Positions 1-9,293 of a stretch of DNA of 64,000 nt are shown here, piece after piece. The stretch comes from an uncultured Odoribacter sp. Lineage in GTDB: Bacteria > Bacteroidota > Bacteroidia > Bacteroidales > Marinifilaceae. The translations under genes and the position numbers were made by a program. Position 1 is the first letter of the stretch. The number at the start of each line of letters is the position of its first letter. Location: the NCBI GenBank assembly GCA_910588375.1, contig CAJUQA010000006.1:62001-126000 (forward strand), in the 5' to 3' direction. A model generated the notes under the pieces. That model saw nothing but the letters and a program-made list of their open reading frames with translations, did not search any database and was not told where the DNA came from.

Positions 1-484
1 ACTCCTCCAACGACACATAACCTCTCCCGACATCGTGCATAAAACCTCTCACCCGGAACGCCGGCCAATCAGTAATCTCACACCCCTGTATATACTTTTT
101 CTTTCCGGAACCTTCCACCAACTGACGCAACGTCTGAAGTGCCCAATACACCCCTCTGTCTGCCAAAGCCTCAATGCGGAGCACCTTATTCCCCGCTTGA
201 ATCCTGTAAGCCTCCTCCTGATTCAGATAAACTCCCGGAAGAGAATCCACCAAAACGACCTCTATACTTCGGGAAGCGGTTGTCCGCACCTCACAGCCCA
301 CCTCCTGCAACCATTCTGTTAGCTCCTTCTGGCAAACTTCCTTCCCCTTCAATTCCACCACATTCAGCCAAAACCGCTGTGCCGTCCATTCCACCCTTTG
401 CGGTTGAGGCAACAACACCGGTTTACAAAAACCGTGTACTCCACCAAACAACAAACCCAACAAGAGAATATACAAAACTTTCAT
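1..484 (-). CDS. Beta-N-acetylhexosaminidase, GH20 family (N-terminal part, cut by window edge)
   Basis: Reading the minus strand from the ATG at 482-484 gives an open frame of 161 codons running off the left edge. Residues 1-17 form a signal peptide (hydrophobic LLLGLLFGG core), so the enzyme is exported. Residues about 22-135 look like the GH20b domain that precedes the catalytic barrel, including LIRQ-type text ALQTLRQLV. Residues 139-151 (DWPAFRVRGFMHD) match the conserved entry into the GH20 TIM barrel. The catalytic Asp-Glu pair would lie outside the window. It starts 11 bp after the hydrolase gene in the same direction, so it is probably the last visible gene of the sialic-acid operon. 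There it would remove terminal GlcNAc/GalNAc from host glycans. Family call is inference from the N-terminal third only. Confidence 0.8.
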   Translation of the reverse strand, partial: MKVLYILLLGLLFGGVHGFCKPVLLPQPQRVEWTAQRFWLNVVELKGKEVCQKELTEWLQEVGCEVRTTASRSIEVVLVDSLPGVYLNQEEAYRIQAGNKVLRIEALADRGVYWALQTLRQLVEGSGKKKYIQGCEITDWPAFRVRGFMHDVGRGYVSLEE

Positions 485-495
485 AACAATCCTTT

Positions 496-1752
496 TTAAT
501 AAGAGATAACTTCATCCAACCACGGAAAAACCCATTCCTTTTTAAAATAATGCATAGGCGGGTCTACATTTGCCAAACGGAAAAAAGTACTTCTGTCAAT
601 ACCCTCCGGCAACCGTTCCAGATAAGTACGGGATTCCGATTCTGAAAAACGCGGATAATGATGAAAAACAAAACGCTCCGGATGCCCCGCCAACTGAAAA
701 GCCTTTTTTATCATCCCGAAATCCCTATCCATCCCGCCTTCCGTACAAATAACATAGCGGGGCGCCAACGCCGCCACCAAATCCGGAAAATCGAAATGAC
801 AAAGGAAACCGGGTATCAGATGCCGGATAGAATTAGGAAAAGGCCTGTAACCGTTCGTCCCCGGATAAGTCATCACCTCCATCCTTTCCTTCGTCCGGCA
901 CAAGAAATCATTATACACAAAAGCATAAATACTTGTATCCAACACCCCCAGCACCATCAACGGCTCCGTACCTAACGAAAATCCGCTGACAACAATCCGT
1001 TCCCTATTCACATAAGGACGACTCTTCATCCATTCCAGCACTTGCTGGTCAAGCCAAGCCGTATAACCCAGATAACTCCAGCCCGTTTCCAACAGATAAC
1101 GGGCAACTATATCATAATCGTACCCCTTCCCCGTATATCGCTCCAAATCACACATTTCTCCCGCCGCCGGATTATCAACCGCCACAGCTACATAACCGGC
1201 TTTCACATAATGCAGAGCCATAGCCGCCTTATCCCGATTTCCTCCTCCTCCCAACTTCGGATAAACAGCCTCCTCGCCGGCAATAGCCTCCTTTGTGCTG
1301 CCGGAACCGGGGATACACAAAACCGTCGGTAACTTTTTCCCCTCGTCATACCCCTCCGGCAATAACACCAAAAAAGGAAGGGCAACTTCTTCGCCGGGAA
1401 AAATCTCCCATTTCTCCACCACATACCCGTCTCTGGGAGCAACCGAAATCCTCCGGGCTTCCACAGGACCCGTATTTTGAGGGAAGTGCATCAACTCCTT
1501 CATGGCCGCTCTCACCTCTTCCTGCCATACCTTCATCTCTCCGGCCGTCATATCCTCCCGGAAAGCCTGTGCCGGCCGAATCCGTTTCAGACGGTTGTGT
1601 ACAACTCCCAATGAACTGACAAACCGACCGTCATCCCGACCGGACACAATTCTAGCCTCCATCTCCGGCTGAAAAGCCGGCGAGTCCTGTTGTGCGCGGC
1701 CAGTCAGCCATAAAGCTGCAAACAACAAACTGAAAACAACCCTTCCCTTCAT
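496..1752 (-). CDS. Exported alpha/beta hydrolase (putative esterase) of the sialic-acid operon
   Basis: This 418-residue protein has a cleavable signal peptide (residues 1-20, ending GRAQ). The alpha/beta-hydrolase core starts near residue 125. LPTVLCIPGSGS (141-152) precedes the oxyanion region and GFSLG (257-261) is the nucleophile elbow with Ser259. Candidate acid and histidine residues lie in CTEGGMDRDF and FVFHHYPRF near 335-365. The family contains acetyl-xylan-esterase-like and dienelactone-hydrolase-like enzymes. Position between the epimerase (9 bp upstream) and GH20 genes suggests it removes acyl groups from the same host glycans, but the substrate is not readable from sequence. 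It would be a second esterase beside the sialate O-acetylesterase at 6633-8705. Confidence 0.75.
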   Translation of the reverse strand: MKGRVVFSLLFAALWLTGRAQQDSPAFQPEMEARIVSGRDDGRFVSSLGVVHNRLKRIRPAQAFREDMTAGEMKVWQEEVRAAMKELMHFPQNTGPVEARRISVAPRDGYVVEKWEIFPGEEVALPFLVLLPEGYDEGKKLPTVLCIPGSGSTKEAIAGEEAVYPKLGGGGNRDKAAMALHYVKAGYVAVAVDNPAAGEMCDLERYTGKGYDYDIVARYLLETGWSYLGYTAWLDQQVLEWMKSRPYVNRERIVVSGFSLGTEPLMVLGVLDTSIYAFVYNDFLCRTKERMEVMTYPGTNGYRPFPNSIRHLIPGFLCHFDFPDLVAALAPRYVICTEGGMDRDFGMIKKAFQLAGHPERFVFHHYPRFSESESRTYLERLPEGIDRSTFFRLANVDPPMHYFKKEWVFPWLDEVISY

Positions 1753-1761
1753 TTTTCCATA

Positions 1762-2934
1762 TTAATTGCTCAACTTCTCAAGCACCTGCCAACACTGGTA
1801 CAAACCGCGGGGAACATGGAAACAGCCTTTCCACTTCCCGCCTTTCAAAGGAAGCAACACTTCCCCTCTCCGGTTCAGATAACCGAACCACTCCGGATAC
1901 TCCTTGTCGGCAAAATGAGACCACACATAATCATGCACCCTCTCAAACCATTTCAGGCACTCCTGCGAACCGGTCAACTGATACCCTTTCAACATCGTAA
2001 TCAACGTTTCGATATGCACCCACCACAACTTCTGGTCCCACTCCAACTGCTGTACCGGATGTCCCAACCGGTCCATAAAATAGAAAATACCGCCGAATTC
2101 CTTATCCCATCCGTACTCTACCTCCTGTAAAGCAATCTTCACGGCCTTTTCTATCAACTCCTTATTATTCAGACGGACACCCAAATCCATAATAAACCAC
2201 ATCGCCTCGATGGCATGTCCCGGATTCAGGGAACGTCCGTCAAAATTATCCACCAACTCCCCGTCCGTCGAAACATGCTCCACAACCAAGCCCAACTCCG
2301 GACGATAAAATACATCCAACACCTCGTGGATACAATTATAAATAGACTTCTCCATAAAATCCTTGTCCAACAGCGGTTCAATCTCCAACGCCAGATTACA
2401 CAGAATCATCGGCAAAGCAAAACTCTTCATATTCCGCGTTCCGGGATAAGCCTTATTCCACTTCCCTTTCGGATTCTCCACCTTAGACAGAATAATATCA
2501 AACGTTTTTTTGGCAATATCCGCATACTCCTTGCTGCCGGTGGCAATACTCAACTGCCCGAAAGCCATCGCGGCAAACGTATAGGAAAAAATATTATACG
2601 GCTCCACCAAAGGCTTCCCTTCCCGGGTCAGGGCAAAATACCAATTGTAATGCCCGTCATGACCGTACTTCTTCAAAAACTCGGCACCCTGAACGGCACA
2701 ATCCAACCACTCCTTTTTCTTCTCTACCTTATTATATAGCATCGAAAACATCCACACTTCCCGTCCCTGTAACCAAATAAACTTATCCGTGTCAAACACA
2801 TTACCGGCACGGTCCAAACAAGTGAAATATCCCCCGCACTCCTTATCCTGCGATTTTTCCAACCAAAAAGGTATCACCTTGTCCAGCAACTCCGATTTAT
2901 ATTGCTGAGCTAATTTTTTAAAATCCAACATCAT
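1762..2934 (-). CDS. nanE: N-acylglucosamine 2-epimerase (AGE family), ManNAc to GlcNAc
   Basis: The 390-residue length is usual for AGE/cellobiose-epimerase family enzymes with an (alpha/alpha)6 barrel. Family signatures include LNPGHAIEAMWF in the middle and KGCFHVPRGLYQC near the C-terminus, where His373 matches a catalytic His position of renin-binding-protein/AGE enzymes. There is no signal peptide, so it is cytoplasmic. In Bacteroides fragilis an AGE-type enzyme of this operon (nanLET) converts N-acetylmannosamine directly to N-acetylglucosamine. That replaces the ManNAc kinase and ManNAc-6-P epimerase of Escherichia coli. Its place between lyase/transporter and hydrolase genes fits that pathway. 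The start MMLDFKK offers two adjacent ATG codons. Confidence 0.88.
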   Translation of the reverse strand: MMLDFKKLAQQYKSELLDKVIPFWLEKSQDKECGGYFTCLDRAGNVFDTDKFIWLQGREVWMFSMLYNKVEKKKEWLDCAVQGAEFLKKYGHDGHYNWYFALTREGKPLVEPYNIFSYTFAAMAFGQLSIATGSKEYADIAKKTFDIILSKVENPKGKWNKAYPGTRNMKSFALPMILCNLALEIEPLLDKDFMEKSIYNCIHEVLDVFYRPELGLVVEHVSTDGELVDNFDGRSLNPGHAIEAMWFIMDLGVRLNNKELIEKAVKIALQEVEYGWDKEFGGIFYFMDRLGHPVQQLEWDQKLWWVHIETLITMLKGYQLTGSQECLKWFERVHDYVWSHFADKEYPEWFGYLNRRGEVLLPLKGGKWKGCFHVPRGLYQCWQVLEKLSN

Positions 2935-2964
2935 AATATAATTTTATCAATCCTTATTTTCTAT

Positions 2965-5676
2965 TTATTTTTCCAACCTTCTCCACGTCAATCCTTTCGG
3001 CTGCTCTCCCGCCGGCCATATCAGACTATACAGCCAGCCTACTCCTACCGAAACAACAATACCGATAGCTCCATATATCAGGAACGACACCGGAGTATAA
3101 ATACTCAAGGCAAACACCACGACCGTACCGGAGATAAATCCCAGCAAAGCCCCTTTCGCCCCGATTCGGTCAAAGAAAATTCCCATCATAAACAAACCTC
3201 CCAGTCCGCTGGACAACAATCCCAAAATCGAATTGAAATAATCCAGCAACGAAAGAATATTCCAAGTGGCCATCATCACCGCCAACACCGTACCCAAACC
3301 ACCTGCCACAAAAGAAGCCCAACGCGCCACGCTCAACACCTTCTTATCCGAAGCCCCCGGCACGCAATGTTTGAAAATATCCATTGAAAAAGCGGTAGAC
3401 GTCGAATTGATATTCGAAGCAATCGTCGACATCGTAGCGGCAAAAATAGCGGCAATCAACAAGCCGGCGACACCCACAGGCATCTGACTCATCATAAAGA
3501 ACGGAAAAATGGCATCCCCATTGGAAAGTGCATAACTCAATTCATCGGGACGCGACTTGAAAAAAGTATACAACCCCGTGCCTATCAGATAGAACACCAC
3601 CGAAATAAACACACTCATCACCCCGTTCATCATAATCCCCTTCCCCGCGCTGCGTTCGTCTTTCGTCGTCAGGTAACGCTGAATCACTGTCTGGTCGGAC
3701 GTATAAGAAATCAGATTATTAGCCAGTCCACCCAAAATAACCACCCAGAAAACAGCTTTCGTACAATCGAAACTCCATTCAAACATCTGGAACTTATCGT
3801 GCTCCACGGCAATATCGATAAAACCGCCCACACCGCCTTCCGTTTGAAGAATCAGGTAAATAGCGGCAAAAAACGCTCCGCCGACCAAAATAAACCCTTG
3901 AATCACATCTCCCCAAACCACAGCTTCCACTCCGCCCATCGTACAATACACCACCGTCACGATGCCCATCAGTATGATACAGATATAAATATCGATACCC
4001 GTCACCGTCGTCAATGCCAAAGAAGGCAAATACAACACCAAAGCCGTACGGGCCACCATAAACGCGATAAACAACACGCTCGCCATCAGACGGGTCGTAT
4101 AATTAAAACGGAGCTGCAAATACTCATACGCACTGGTCACATTCAAACGGCGGAAAAAAGGCAGATAATATTTGATAACCGGATAAGACACCAGCAATAT
4201 CATCACCAGCATCGGATAATAAGCCCAATTCGTGGCAAACGCCTTGGCAGGAATCGCCATATACGTTATCGCACTCAGCATGGTGGCATAGATACTGATT
4301 CCGGCAGCCCACCACGGAATACGTCCGCCGCCCTTAAAGAAATCCTCACTGCTTGAAGCACGGCGCATAAAATAATAGCCCAACAGCAACATTCCCACCA
4401 GATAAATCACCAATACCGACCAATTCACCCAGCCGAAACCCGTTTTCGTTCCCATTTCCACAGCATACACCCCCGCGGAACGTATGCCCGGCTGACTTTC
4501 ACCGTTCACCACCAGCCAATGGCCTTTATAAGGCACAACCGCCGCACCCGCCAACGCCAATTCGGGGAAATATCCTTCCGCCACCCATGTATCGGTCAGC
4601 GTATGATAAATCAACAAATTACCGTTAAAATCATACCATGCAGCCGGATGTCTCAAATAGGCCTCATCCTCCCGCTGCAATTGCAACGCCAAGGAATCGT
4701 CTCCCGCCTGCTTTGCCAGTTTTATCAACAAAGGCCTATCCAAAGCCCTTTTGAAACGGTCGTAATTCACACCTCCTATCACCGCGATATGGTTACTTCC
4801 GGAAGCAACCGCCGTTCCGCCGACCAACGCCCTTTCACGTCCTTCTTCATAAGGAACCGCCTCTGCCACCGCTTCCCACTTCCCGTTCCGGGGATTATAA
4901 CTATATCCGTCTGTGTACACTACACTCTCCAATTCGTCGTCGGCAGGCAAGAAACCGCCCATCACAAAAAAACGGGCTTCTTCCGCCGCATTCTGTACTA
5001 CACCCACCGGCTGTACACGAGCCTCTCCGGGAAACGGCGCCACCTCTTCCCATCCTCTGTTGTCTCCCAGACGCAACACAAAACAACGGTTTCCCGGCTT
5101 TCCATCAATATTTCCTCCGGCCACATACACCGTATTTCCGCTTACTCCACCGGCCATATTGTCCATCGTCACTGGCAAATCAGGCAATGACTCGACAACA
5201 ATCTTCCCTCCGTTCTCTTTCAATAGCCAAGCCTTGTTTAATCCTCCCTCCGCATTCCGACCACCGACACAAACCACACCCCACGGTGTCGTAAAACTGA
5301 CCCCGTATGCGGAAGCTACCGGCAACTTGCCCGCCTTTCGCCATGTCGCACCGGAACTCAACGGTTCCGACAAAACGAAAATATCATCGTAATACACCTT
5401 CTCCCCGCCATCCGCTGCCGGTACGCCGGGGAAATTGCACCCTCCGGCTACCACCAGCCTGTCACCCAACATTCCGGCATAAGGAGCGGACACCCCCTGT
5501 TTACTCTCTTCCTTCCCGGCCACCCACAACTCAGGCAACCGCTTTAAATTCACCACATTGTGATGATTATCCCGCCCCTTACTCTCTTCCGTCAGAGAAC
5601 GTGTCTCGGCCCTCAGGGCAAAAGCCCCCAAAACCAAACATCCGACAAGCCAATAGTATCTGAAAGGTACCTTCAT
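2965..5676 (-). CDS. Fused N-acetylneuraminate mutarotase (Kelch) and sodium:solute symporter
   Basis: The 903 residues hold two proteins in one chain. A signal peptide (about 1-23) leads into a Kelch-like beta-propeller (about 40-405) with repeated GG-containing blades such as VCVGGRNAEGG and AVIGGVNY. This matches the cyclically permuted mutarotase family (NanM-like), which speeds alpha/beta sialic-acid anomer exchange. The second half (about 415-895) is a multi-spanning SSS-family transporter with a typical sequence GGRIPWWAAGISIYATMLSA and many hydrophobic helices. The propeller would face the periplasm and feed the preferred anomer to the symporter. Such fusions occur in Bacteroidetes sialic-acid operons. 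It sits 28 bp after the lyase gene. The transporter substrate is inferred from context and the fused domain. Confidence 0.88.
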   Translation of the reverse strand: MKVPFRYYWLVGCLVLGAFALRAETRSLTEESKGRDNHHNVVNLKRLPELWVAGKEESKQGVSAPYAGMLGDRLVVAGGCNFPGVPAADGGEKVYYDDIFVLSEPLSSGATWRKAGKLPVASAYGVSFTTPWGVVCVGGRNAEGGLNKAWLLKENGGKIVVESLPDLPVTMDNMAGGVSGNTVYVAGGNIDGKPGNRCFVLRLGDNRGWEEVAPFPGEARVQPVGVVQNAAEEARFFVMGGFLPADDELESVVYTDGYSYNPRNGKWEAVAEAVPYEEGRERALVGGTAVASGSNHIAVIGGVNYDRFKRALDRPLLIKLAKQAGDDSLALQLQREDEAYLRHPAAWYDFNGNLLIYHTLTDTWVAEGYFPELALAGAAVVPYKGHWLVVNGESQPGIRSAGVYAVEMGTKTGFGWVNWSVLVIYLVGMLLLGYYFMRRASSSEDFFKGGGRIPWWAAGISIYATMLSAITYMAIPAKAFATNWAYYPMLVMILLVSYPVIKYYLPFFRRLNVTSAYEYLQLRFNYTTRLMASVLFIAFMVARTALVLYLPSLALTTVTGIDIYICIILMGIVTVVYCTMGGVEAVVWGDVIQGFILVGGAFFAAIYLILQTEGGVGGFIDIAVEHDKFQMFEWSFDCTKAVFWVVILGGLANNLISYTSDQTVIQRYLTTKDERSAGKGIMMNGVMSVFISVVFYLIGTGLYTFFKSRPDELSYALSNGDAIFPFFMMSQMPVGVAGLLIAAIFAATMSTIASNINSTSTAFSMDIFKHCVPGASDKKVLSVARWASFVAGGLGTVLAVMMATWNILSLLDYFNSILGLLSSGLGGLFMMGIFFDRIGAKGALLGFISGTVVVFALSIYTPVSFLIYGAIGIVVSVGVGWLYSLIWPAGEQPKGLTWRRLEK

Positions 5677-5704
5677 ACAATCATATATTTACAAACATCA
5701 TTCT

Positions 5705-6622
5705 TTACATCTTATTACATCTATCGAAAAAGTGTATCGCCTCCAATTCCGCTTTCATCGCCTTTTCTTCATCGTCCGTCATATTCCGGAACGGAGTACG
5801 GTTCTTCCCTAAATCCAAACCGATCAACTTCATAATGCGTTTTCCCCCCACGATATTTCCCCGGTAATTACAAATAACATTAATCACCTCCTGGGAGAAA
5901 TTCTGCAACTCGCGAGCCTTTTCCAAATCTCCGGCCTCCCATGCTTCCAATATCCCCACAAGCGCCCGGCCATTATAATTAGTCGTACCGCCAATACCAC
6001 CCTGTGCGCCTCCCATAGCCAGACACGGCAAAATAGTTTCATCCTGTCCGTGAAGCATATCAAACTTCCCGTCTTTGTACAAACGGCACTGATTATATTC
6101 ATACAGACTCTCATACGTATATTTGATTCCGGCAAAATTGGGAATACGTCCGTCCACCGCCTTCAAAAACTCCACCATCGACAGATAAGCATTGTTAAAT
6201 GCCGGAATATGGTAGTAGTAAAAAGGCAATTGAGGCGCACCGCAAGCAATCTCCTCGCAATATTTCACCAACTCTTCCACCCGTCCGATTTTAGGGAACG
6301 GAGTAGCCATCGCACCGATACCCCACGCGCCGATTTTTTGGGCATGAGCTGCCAGATTACGGCTCGTCTTCACGCAAGTACTTCCCACATGAACAATCAC
6401 CTTGAATCCCTTCGGAGCCACTTCCACCCACTTCTCCGCCAACTTCATCCGCTCTTCCTCCGTCAGCATATACCCTTCACCCGAAGAACCGTTAATAAAT
6501 ACGCCCTTCAGGCCGTTATTCTCCAACAATTTCGCATACGCCGCAATCGGTTCGTAATTCACCTCCCCGTTTTCATAAAACGGAGTAAAAGGTGCATCGA
6601 TTAATCCTTTAATTTTTTCCAT
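5705..6622 (-). CDS. nanA: N-acetylneuraminate lyase
   Basis: The 305-residue protein belongs to the DHDPS/NAL class-I aldolase superfamily and splits sialic acid into N-acetylmannosamine and pyruvate in the cytoplasm. Visible landmarks are the carboxylate-binding loop GSSGEG (45-50), the tyrosine cluster YYYHIP (135-140) that supplies the catalytic Tyr, and GIKYT (165-169) whose Lys167 forms the Schiff base. Length and motif spacing are those of complete lyases. It lies 10 bp downstream of the O-acetylesterase gene and upstream of the mutarotase-transporter fusion, clearly within one operon. Bacteroides fragilis calls the orthologous gene nanL. Confidence 0.93.
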   Translation of the reverse strand: MEKIKGLIDAPFTPFYENGEVNYEPIAAYAKLLENNGLKGVFINGSSGEGYMLTEEERMKLAEKWVEVAPKGFKVIVHVGSTCVKTSRNLAAHAQKIGAWGIGAMATPFPKIGRVEELVKYCEEIACGAPQLPFYYYHIPAFNNAYLSMVEFLKAVDGRIPNFAGIKYTYESLYEYNQCRLYKDGKFDMLHGQDETILPCLAMGGAQGGIGGTTNYNGRALVGILEAWEAGDLEKARELQNFSQEVINVICNYRGNIVGGKRIMKLIGLDLGKNRTPFRNMTDDEEKAMKAELEAIHFFDRCNKM

Positions 6623-6632
6623 GTTTTATATT

Positions 6633-8705
6633 TTAAAATATTTCACCTTCATTCCTGAACGTAGAAGCCGGCAACCCTTCCTCATTCACCAAATTTCCCG
6701 TTGAATAAGGCTCCCAGCCGTAACGTACGTATTTCGGGTTCTTCACCCTTGGACTGCTCACCTTCACTTCATTACCGACCACCTCCGCATCCGCCGGAAC
6801 AAACAAACGGTCTTCCCCCGCAATCTCAAACGTCCTCAACGCCTGCCCGTCCGACGCCTTCATACCCTTACCGTAATCAAACGCGACAAAAGCCGCTCCG
6901 TTACGAAACTCCACACCTCTATATAAAGGCCCGGAAGGCACAATCTCCTTAAACCCGTAATCCCGGTGCAACGCCCATCTTGCCAGACGTTCCCCGACCT
7001 CCCGTTTACGCACGGGATGGACATCCGTCCTATTCCCCAAATCACTCGACACCGCCATCGCCACATTTGTCATCTTCCCAGCCAAACGCCGCTGACTATC
7101 CCGGAAATGGGGCCAACTCGGCCGGTTTATACTCGACAACTGCACATAATAAAACGGCAGCTCCTCGCCCCACGTATTCCGCCAACTCTTCACCAATACG
7201 GGAAATACATACTCATGCAGCTCTACATTGTGCGCATTCGATTCTCCCTGATACCATATAAAACCATTCACCGGAAACTCTGCCAACGGCAAAACACCCG
7301 TCGCATACAAATAAGACGGCTCATACGAATGACGCTGGTATTTCGAGGTCGTATTCTTCATATTCAACAAAGCCCGGCCTCTCACCCAATCCTGCAACAT
7401 ATCGTTTTTAGTCCAATCATAAAGCTCATCCACCAACACCGGATCAAACTCCATCGTCTTCCTGTCAATAAACGCCTCCGCCGGTGCTCCCCCAATAGCA
7501 TTGCAAATCAAACCCACCGGAACCTTCAAACTGTCGGCCAACATCTTTCCGAAATAATAAGCCACGGACGAAAACTCCGCTACGCTTTCGGACGAAGCAC
7601 TCGTCCACGAGGTAGGCAAATAATGCTCGAGGCGATTCAACAACTGCAAATCCGTCGTGTCCCAACTCACCATATCGGTATATACCCGCGGCTTCATATT
7701 ATACAACCGGATGTGGTCATTCGCCGCCCCAGCAAGCGCCTCCTTCGCCCCTGCCGCCTGTTTCACCATAAAAGCCATATTCGATTGTCCGGAACAGAGC
7801 CATACTTCCCCCACCAGCACATTCTTAAACACCAAACTTTTCCCTGCCGTCTTCACGGACAATTCATACGGACCTCCCGCCTCCAACGGCTCCAACACTA
7901 CCTGCCAGCACCCGTCCATTCCCGTCATCGCTTTTTTCCGCTGCTTCCCGATTTTCGCCGTCACCTCCTCCCCACTGTTGGCCGTTCCTTTTAAAACCAA
8001 AGCCTTTCCCCGCTGCAACACCATATTATCTCCATACACGGCAGGCATCTGCAAACCGCCGTAATCCCCCGTCACGGCAGAATAAACCTTCCGTGCCAGA
8101 ATCCCGGCTCCCTCTGCCACTGGGTGCAAAGCATCCGGCAACAAATCCGGACGGTTATACAACCCTTCCTGCAAATCTATCAAAGGCACCTCCGCCACCC
8201 GTGCCACATGCTCTATCGCATTTTGTATCTGCTCGTACCAATCCCGCGTACCCGACTTAAAACGGAAATGCCCATTCGTAATCGGTGTCATGCGGCAAAT
8301 CCACACCCGGCAATCTGGATTAGCCACCCGGAAAGTATCAATCAAATGCAAATAATCCCGCACAAACTCATCCCGGTAATTGGGCCAGTTGCGCGGGTCG
8401 GTATCATTCAATCCCAAATGAATCACCACGATATCGGCAGCAAAAGCCACCGCATCACGAAATTCCTGCTGCTGCACATACGGACGGTGTCCCTTATTCA
8501 ACAGTGTCGCACCCGATTTCCCGAAATTACGCACCTCATACCCCTCTCCCAACAAACGCGCCAACTGTGCCGGATAACAATCCCGCTCTCGGTTTTCGAG
8601 CAAATAACCGTATGTGACACTATTTCCCACACAAGCCACCTTCGTTTGGCGGGCAAATACCGAACTTGCCCACAAAAGCAGAACAACAAGAATACTTATA
8701 CGCAT
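6633..8705 (-). CDS. nanS: Two-domain sialate O-acetylesterase (SGNH + SASA)
   Basis: The 690-residue exported protein has a signal peptide (1-18, ending SVFA). The first domain is an SGNH/GDSL hydrolase: block I CVGNSVTYG with Ser28, block III HLGLNDTD, and the Asp-His motif LPDALHP near residue 195. The second domain (about 215-660) is the SASA sialate-esterase fold. It has its own nucleophile motif WLCSGQSNMAF, then IWYQGESNA and a late DVHPV histidine. Two active sites in tandem resemble the sialate O-acetylesterases of Bacteroides fragilis (EstA) and Tannerella (NanS), which remove 9-O- and related acetyl groups so that sialic acid can be used. It is separated by 10 bp from the lyase gene and 18 bp from the YhcH gene. 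Confidence 0.9.
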   Translation of the reverse strand: MRISILVVLLLWASSVFARQTKVACVGNSVTYGYLLENRERDCYPAQLARLLGEGYEVRNFGKSGATLLNKGHRPYVQQQEFRDAVAFAADIVVIHLGLNDTDPRNWPNYRDEFVRDYLHLIDTFRVANPDCRVWICRMTPITNGHFRFKSGTRDWYEQIQNAIEHVARVAEVPLIDLQEGLYNRPDLLPDALHPVAEGAGILARKVYSAVTGDYGGLQMPAVYGDNMVLQRGKALVLKGTANSGEEVTAKIGKQRKKAMTGMDGCWQVVLEPLEAGGPYELSVKTAGKSLVFKNVLVGEVWLCSGQSNMAFMVKQAAGAKEALAGAANDHIRLYNMKPRVYTDMVSWDTTDLQLLNRLEHYLPTSWTSASSESVAEFSSVAYYFGKMLADSLKVPVGLICNAIGGAPAEAFIDRKTMEFDPVLVDELYDWTKNDMLQDWVRGRALLNMKNTTSKYQRHSYEPSYLYATGVLPLAEFPVNGFIWYQGESNAHNVELHEYVFPVLVKSWRNTWGEELPFYYVQLSSINRPSWPHFRDSQRRLAGKMTNVAMAVSSDLGNRTDVHPVRKREVGERLARWALHRDYGFKEIVPSGPLYRGVEFRNGAAFVAFDYGKGMKASDGQALRTFEIAGEDRLFVPADAEVVGNEVKVSSPRVKNPKYVRYGWEPYSTGNLVNEEGLPASTFRNEGEIF

Positions 8706-8723
8706 AACAACCGATATTAAAAC

Positions 8724-9176
8724 TTATTTCTTTACTTTCACTTTCGCAATCGCTTTCTTCATCTTCCCCCTACCAATGCAGGGTGCATGTCCGTCCTGCG
8801 GGAAAAATACGGCAAACTCGCCCGGATGCAGCGTAAAGCAAAAAGCCGCCTCATCGGTATAGAAAGCAATATCATCCTTCATATCATATTCCCCCCGGAT
8901 ATTAGTCAAATCGGAACGGGATTTCCAAGCAAACGTCTCTTCTCCCAACAACGGGAACTGAATATCAATATACTCATCGTGCGTCTCCAACACGGCTTCC
9001 GATTTATCTTTTCCCTCCGGTTCCACCACATTGATATACACATCCCCTCCGTCCAATTCAATTCTTCCCGGAGCCGTTTGCAACAAATCGTGCGATTTCA
9101 CATAATCAAACACCAACTTAAAGGCAGGGTGTAAACACTCCGCCAATTCACTGTTTTTTAAAGCATCTATAATCAT
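8724..9176 (-). CDS. yhcH: YhcH/YjgK/YiaL family protein (sugar anomerase-like)
   Basis: The 150-residue protein is the full length of the YhcH/DUF386 beta-sandwich family. Diagnostic text includes ELDGGDVYINV, LETHDEYIDIQFPL and the C-terminal HPGEFAVFFPQDGHAPCIG, which carries the metal-binding histidines and glutamates. In enterobacteria the member of the nan operon (NanQ) has been linked to opening or anomer exchange of sialic acid. As first gene of this operon it probably supplies the lyase with the right form. It is cytoplasmic (no signal). The operon promoter lies 51-81 bp upstream. Confidence 0.88.
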   Translation of the reverse strand: MIIDALKNSELAECLHPAFKLVFDYVKSHDLLQTAPGRIELDGGDVYINVVEPEGKDKSEAVLETHDEYIDIQFPLLGEETFAWKSRSDLTNIRGEYDMKDDIAFYTDEAAFCFTLHPGEFAVFFPQDGHAPCIGRGKMKKAIAKVKVKK

Positions 9177-9226
9177 TACACATTATTTAAAAGCACATCA
9201 AAACACATCCGCCCCATTCCGTCTTA

Positions 9227-9257
9227 CAAAAATAGGGGACGGTTTTATAAAAACAAA
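9227..9257 (-). promoter_or_regulatory. Promoter of the sialic-acid operon
   Basis: Reading the minus strand, TTTG (9254-9257) is followed after exactly 19 bp by TATTTTTG (9227-9234). This is a full match to the Bacteroidetes primary-sigma consensus TTTG-N19..21-TAnnTTTG. Transcription would start near 9221, giving a leader of about 45 nt before the YhcH ATG. Confidence 0.75.
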
Positions 9258-9263
9258 GATATT

Positions 9264-9281
9264 TATTAAATTTTTTTAATA
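9264..9281. promoter_or_regulatory. Perfect AT-rich palindrome upstream of the operon promoter (candidate operator)
   Basis: TATTAAA and TTTAATA are exact reverse complements separated by TTTT. The site lies 6 bp upstream of the -33 element of the sialic-acid promoter and just past the stop of the ROK regulator gene. ROK repressors such as NagC and Mlc bind AT-rich dyads, so this is a reasonable operator candidate. No binding data can be read from sequence. Confidence 0.35.
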
Positions 9282-9293
9282 TTGAAAATATTG

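Noticed and set aside
1042..9134. Many plus-strand ORFs opposite the sialic-acid operon
   Set aside because: All are antisense shadows of well-identified minus-strand genes.
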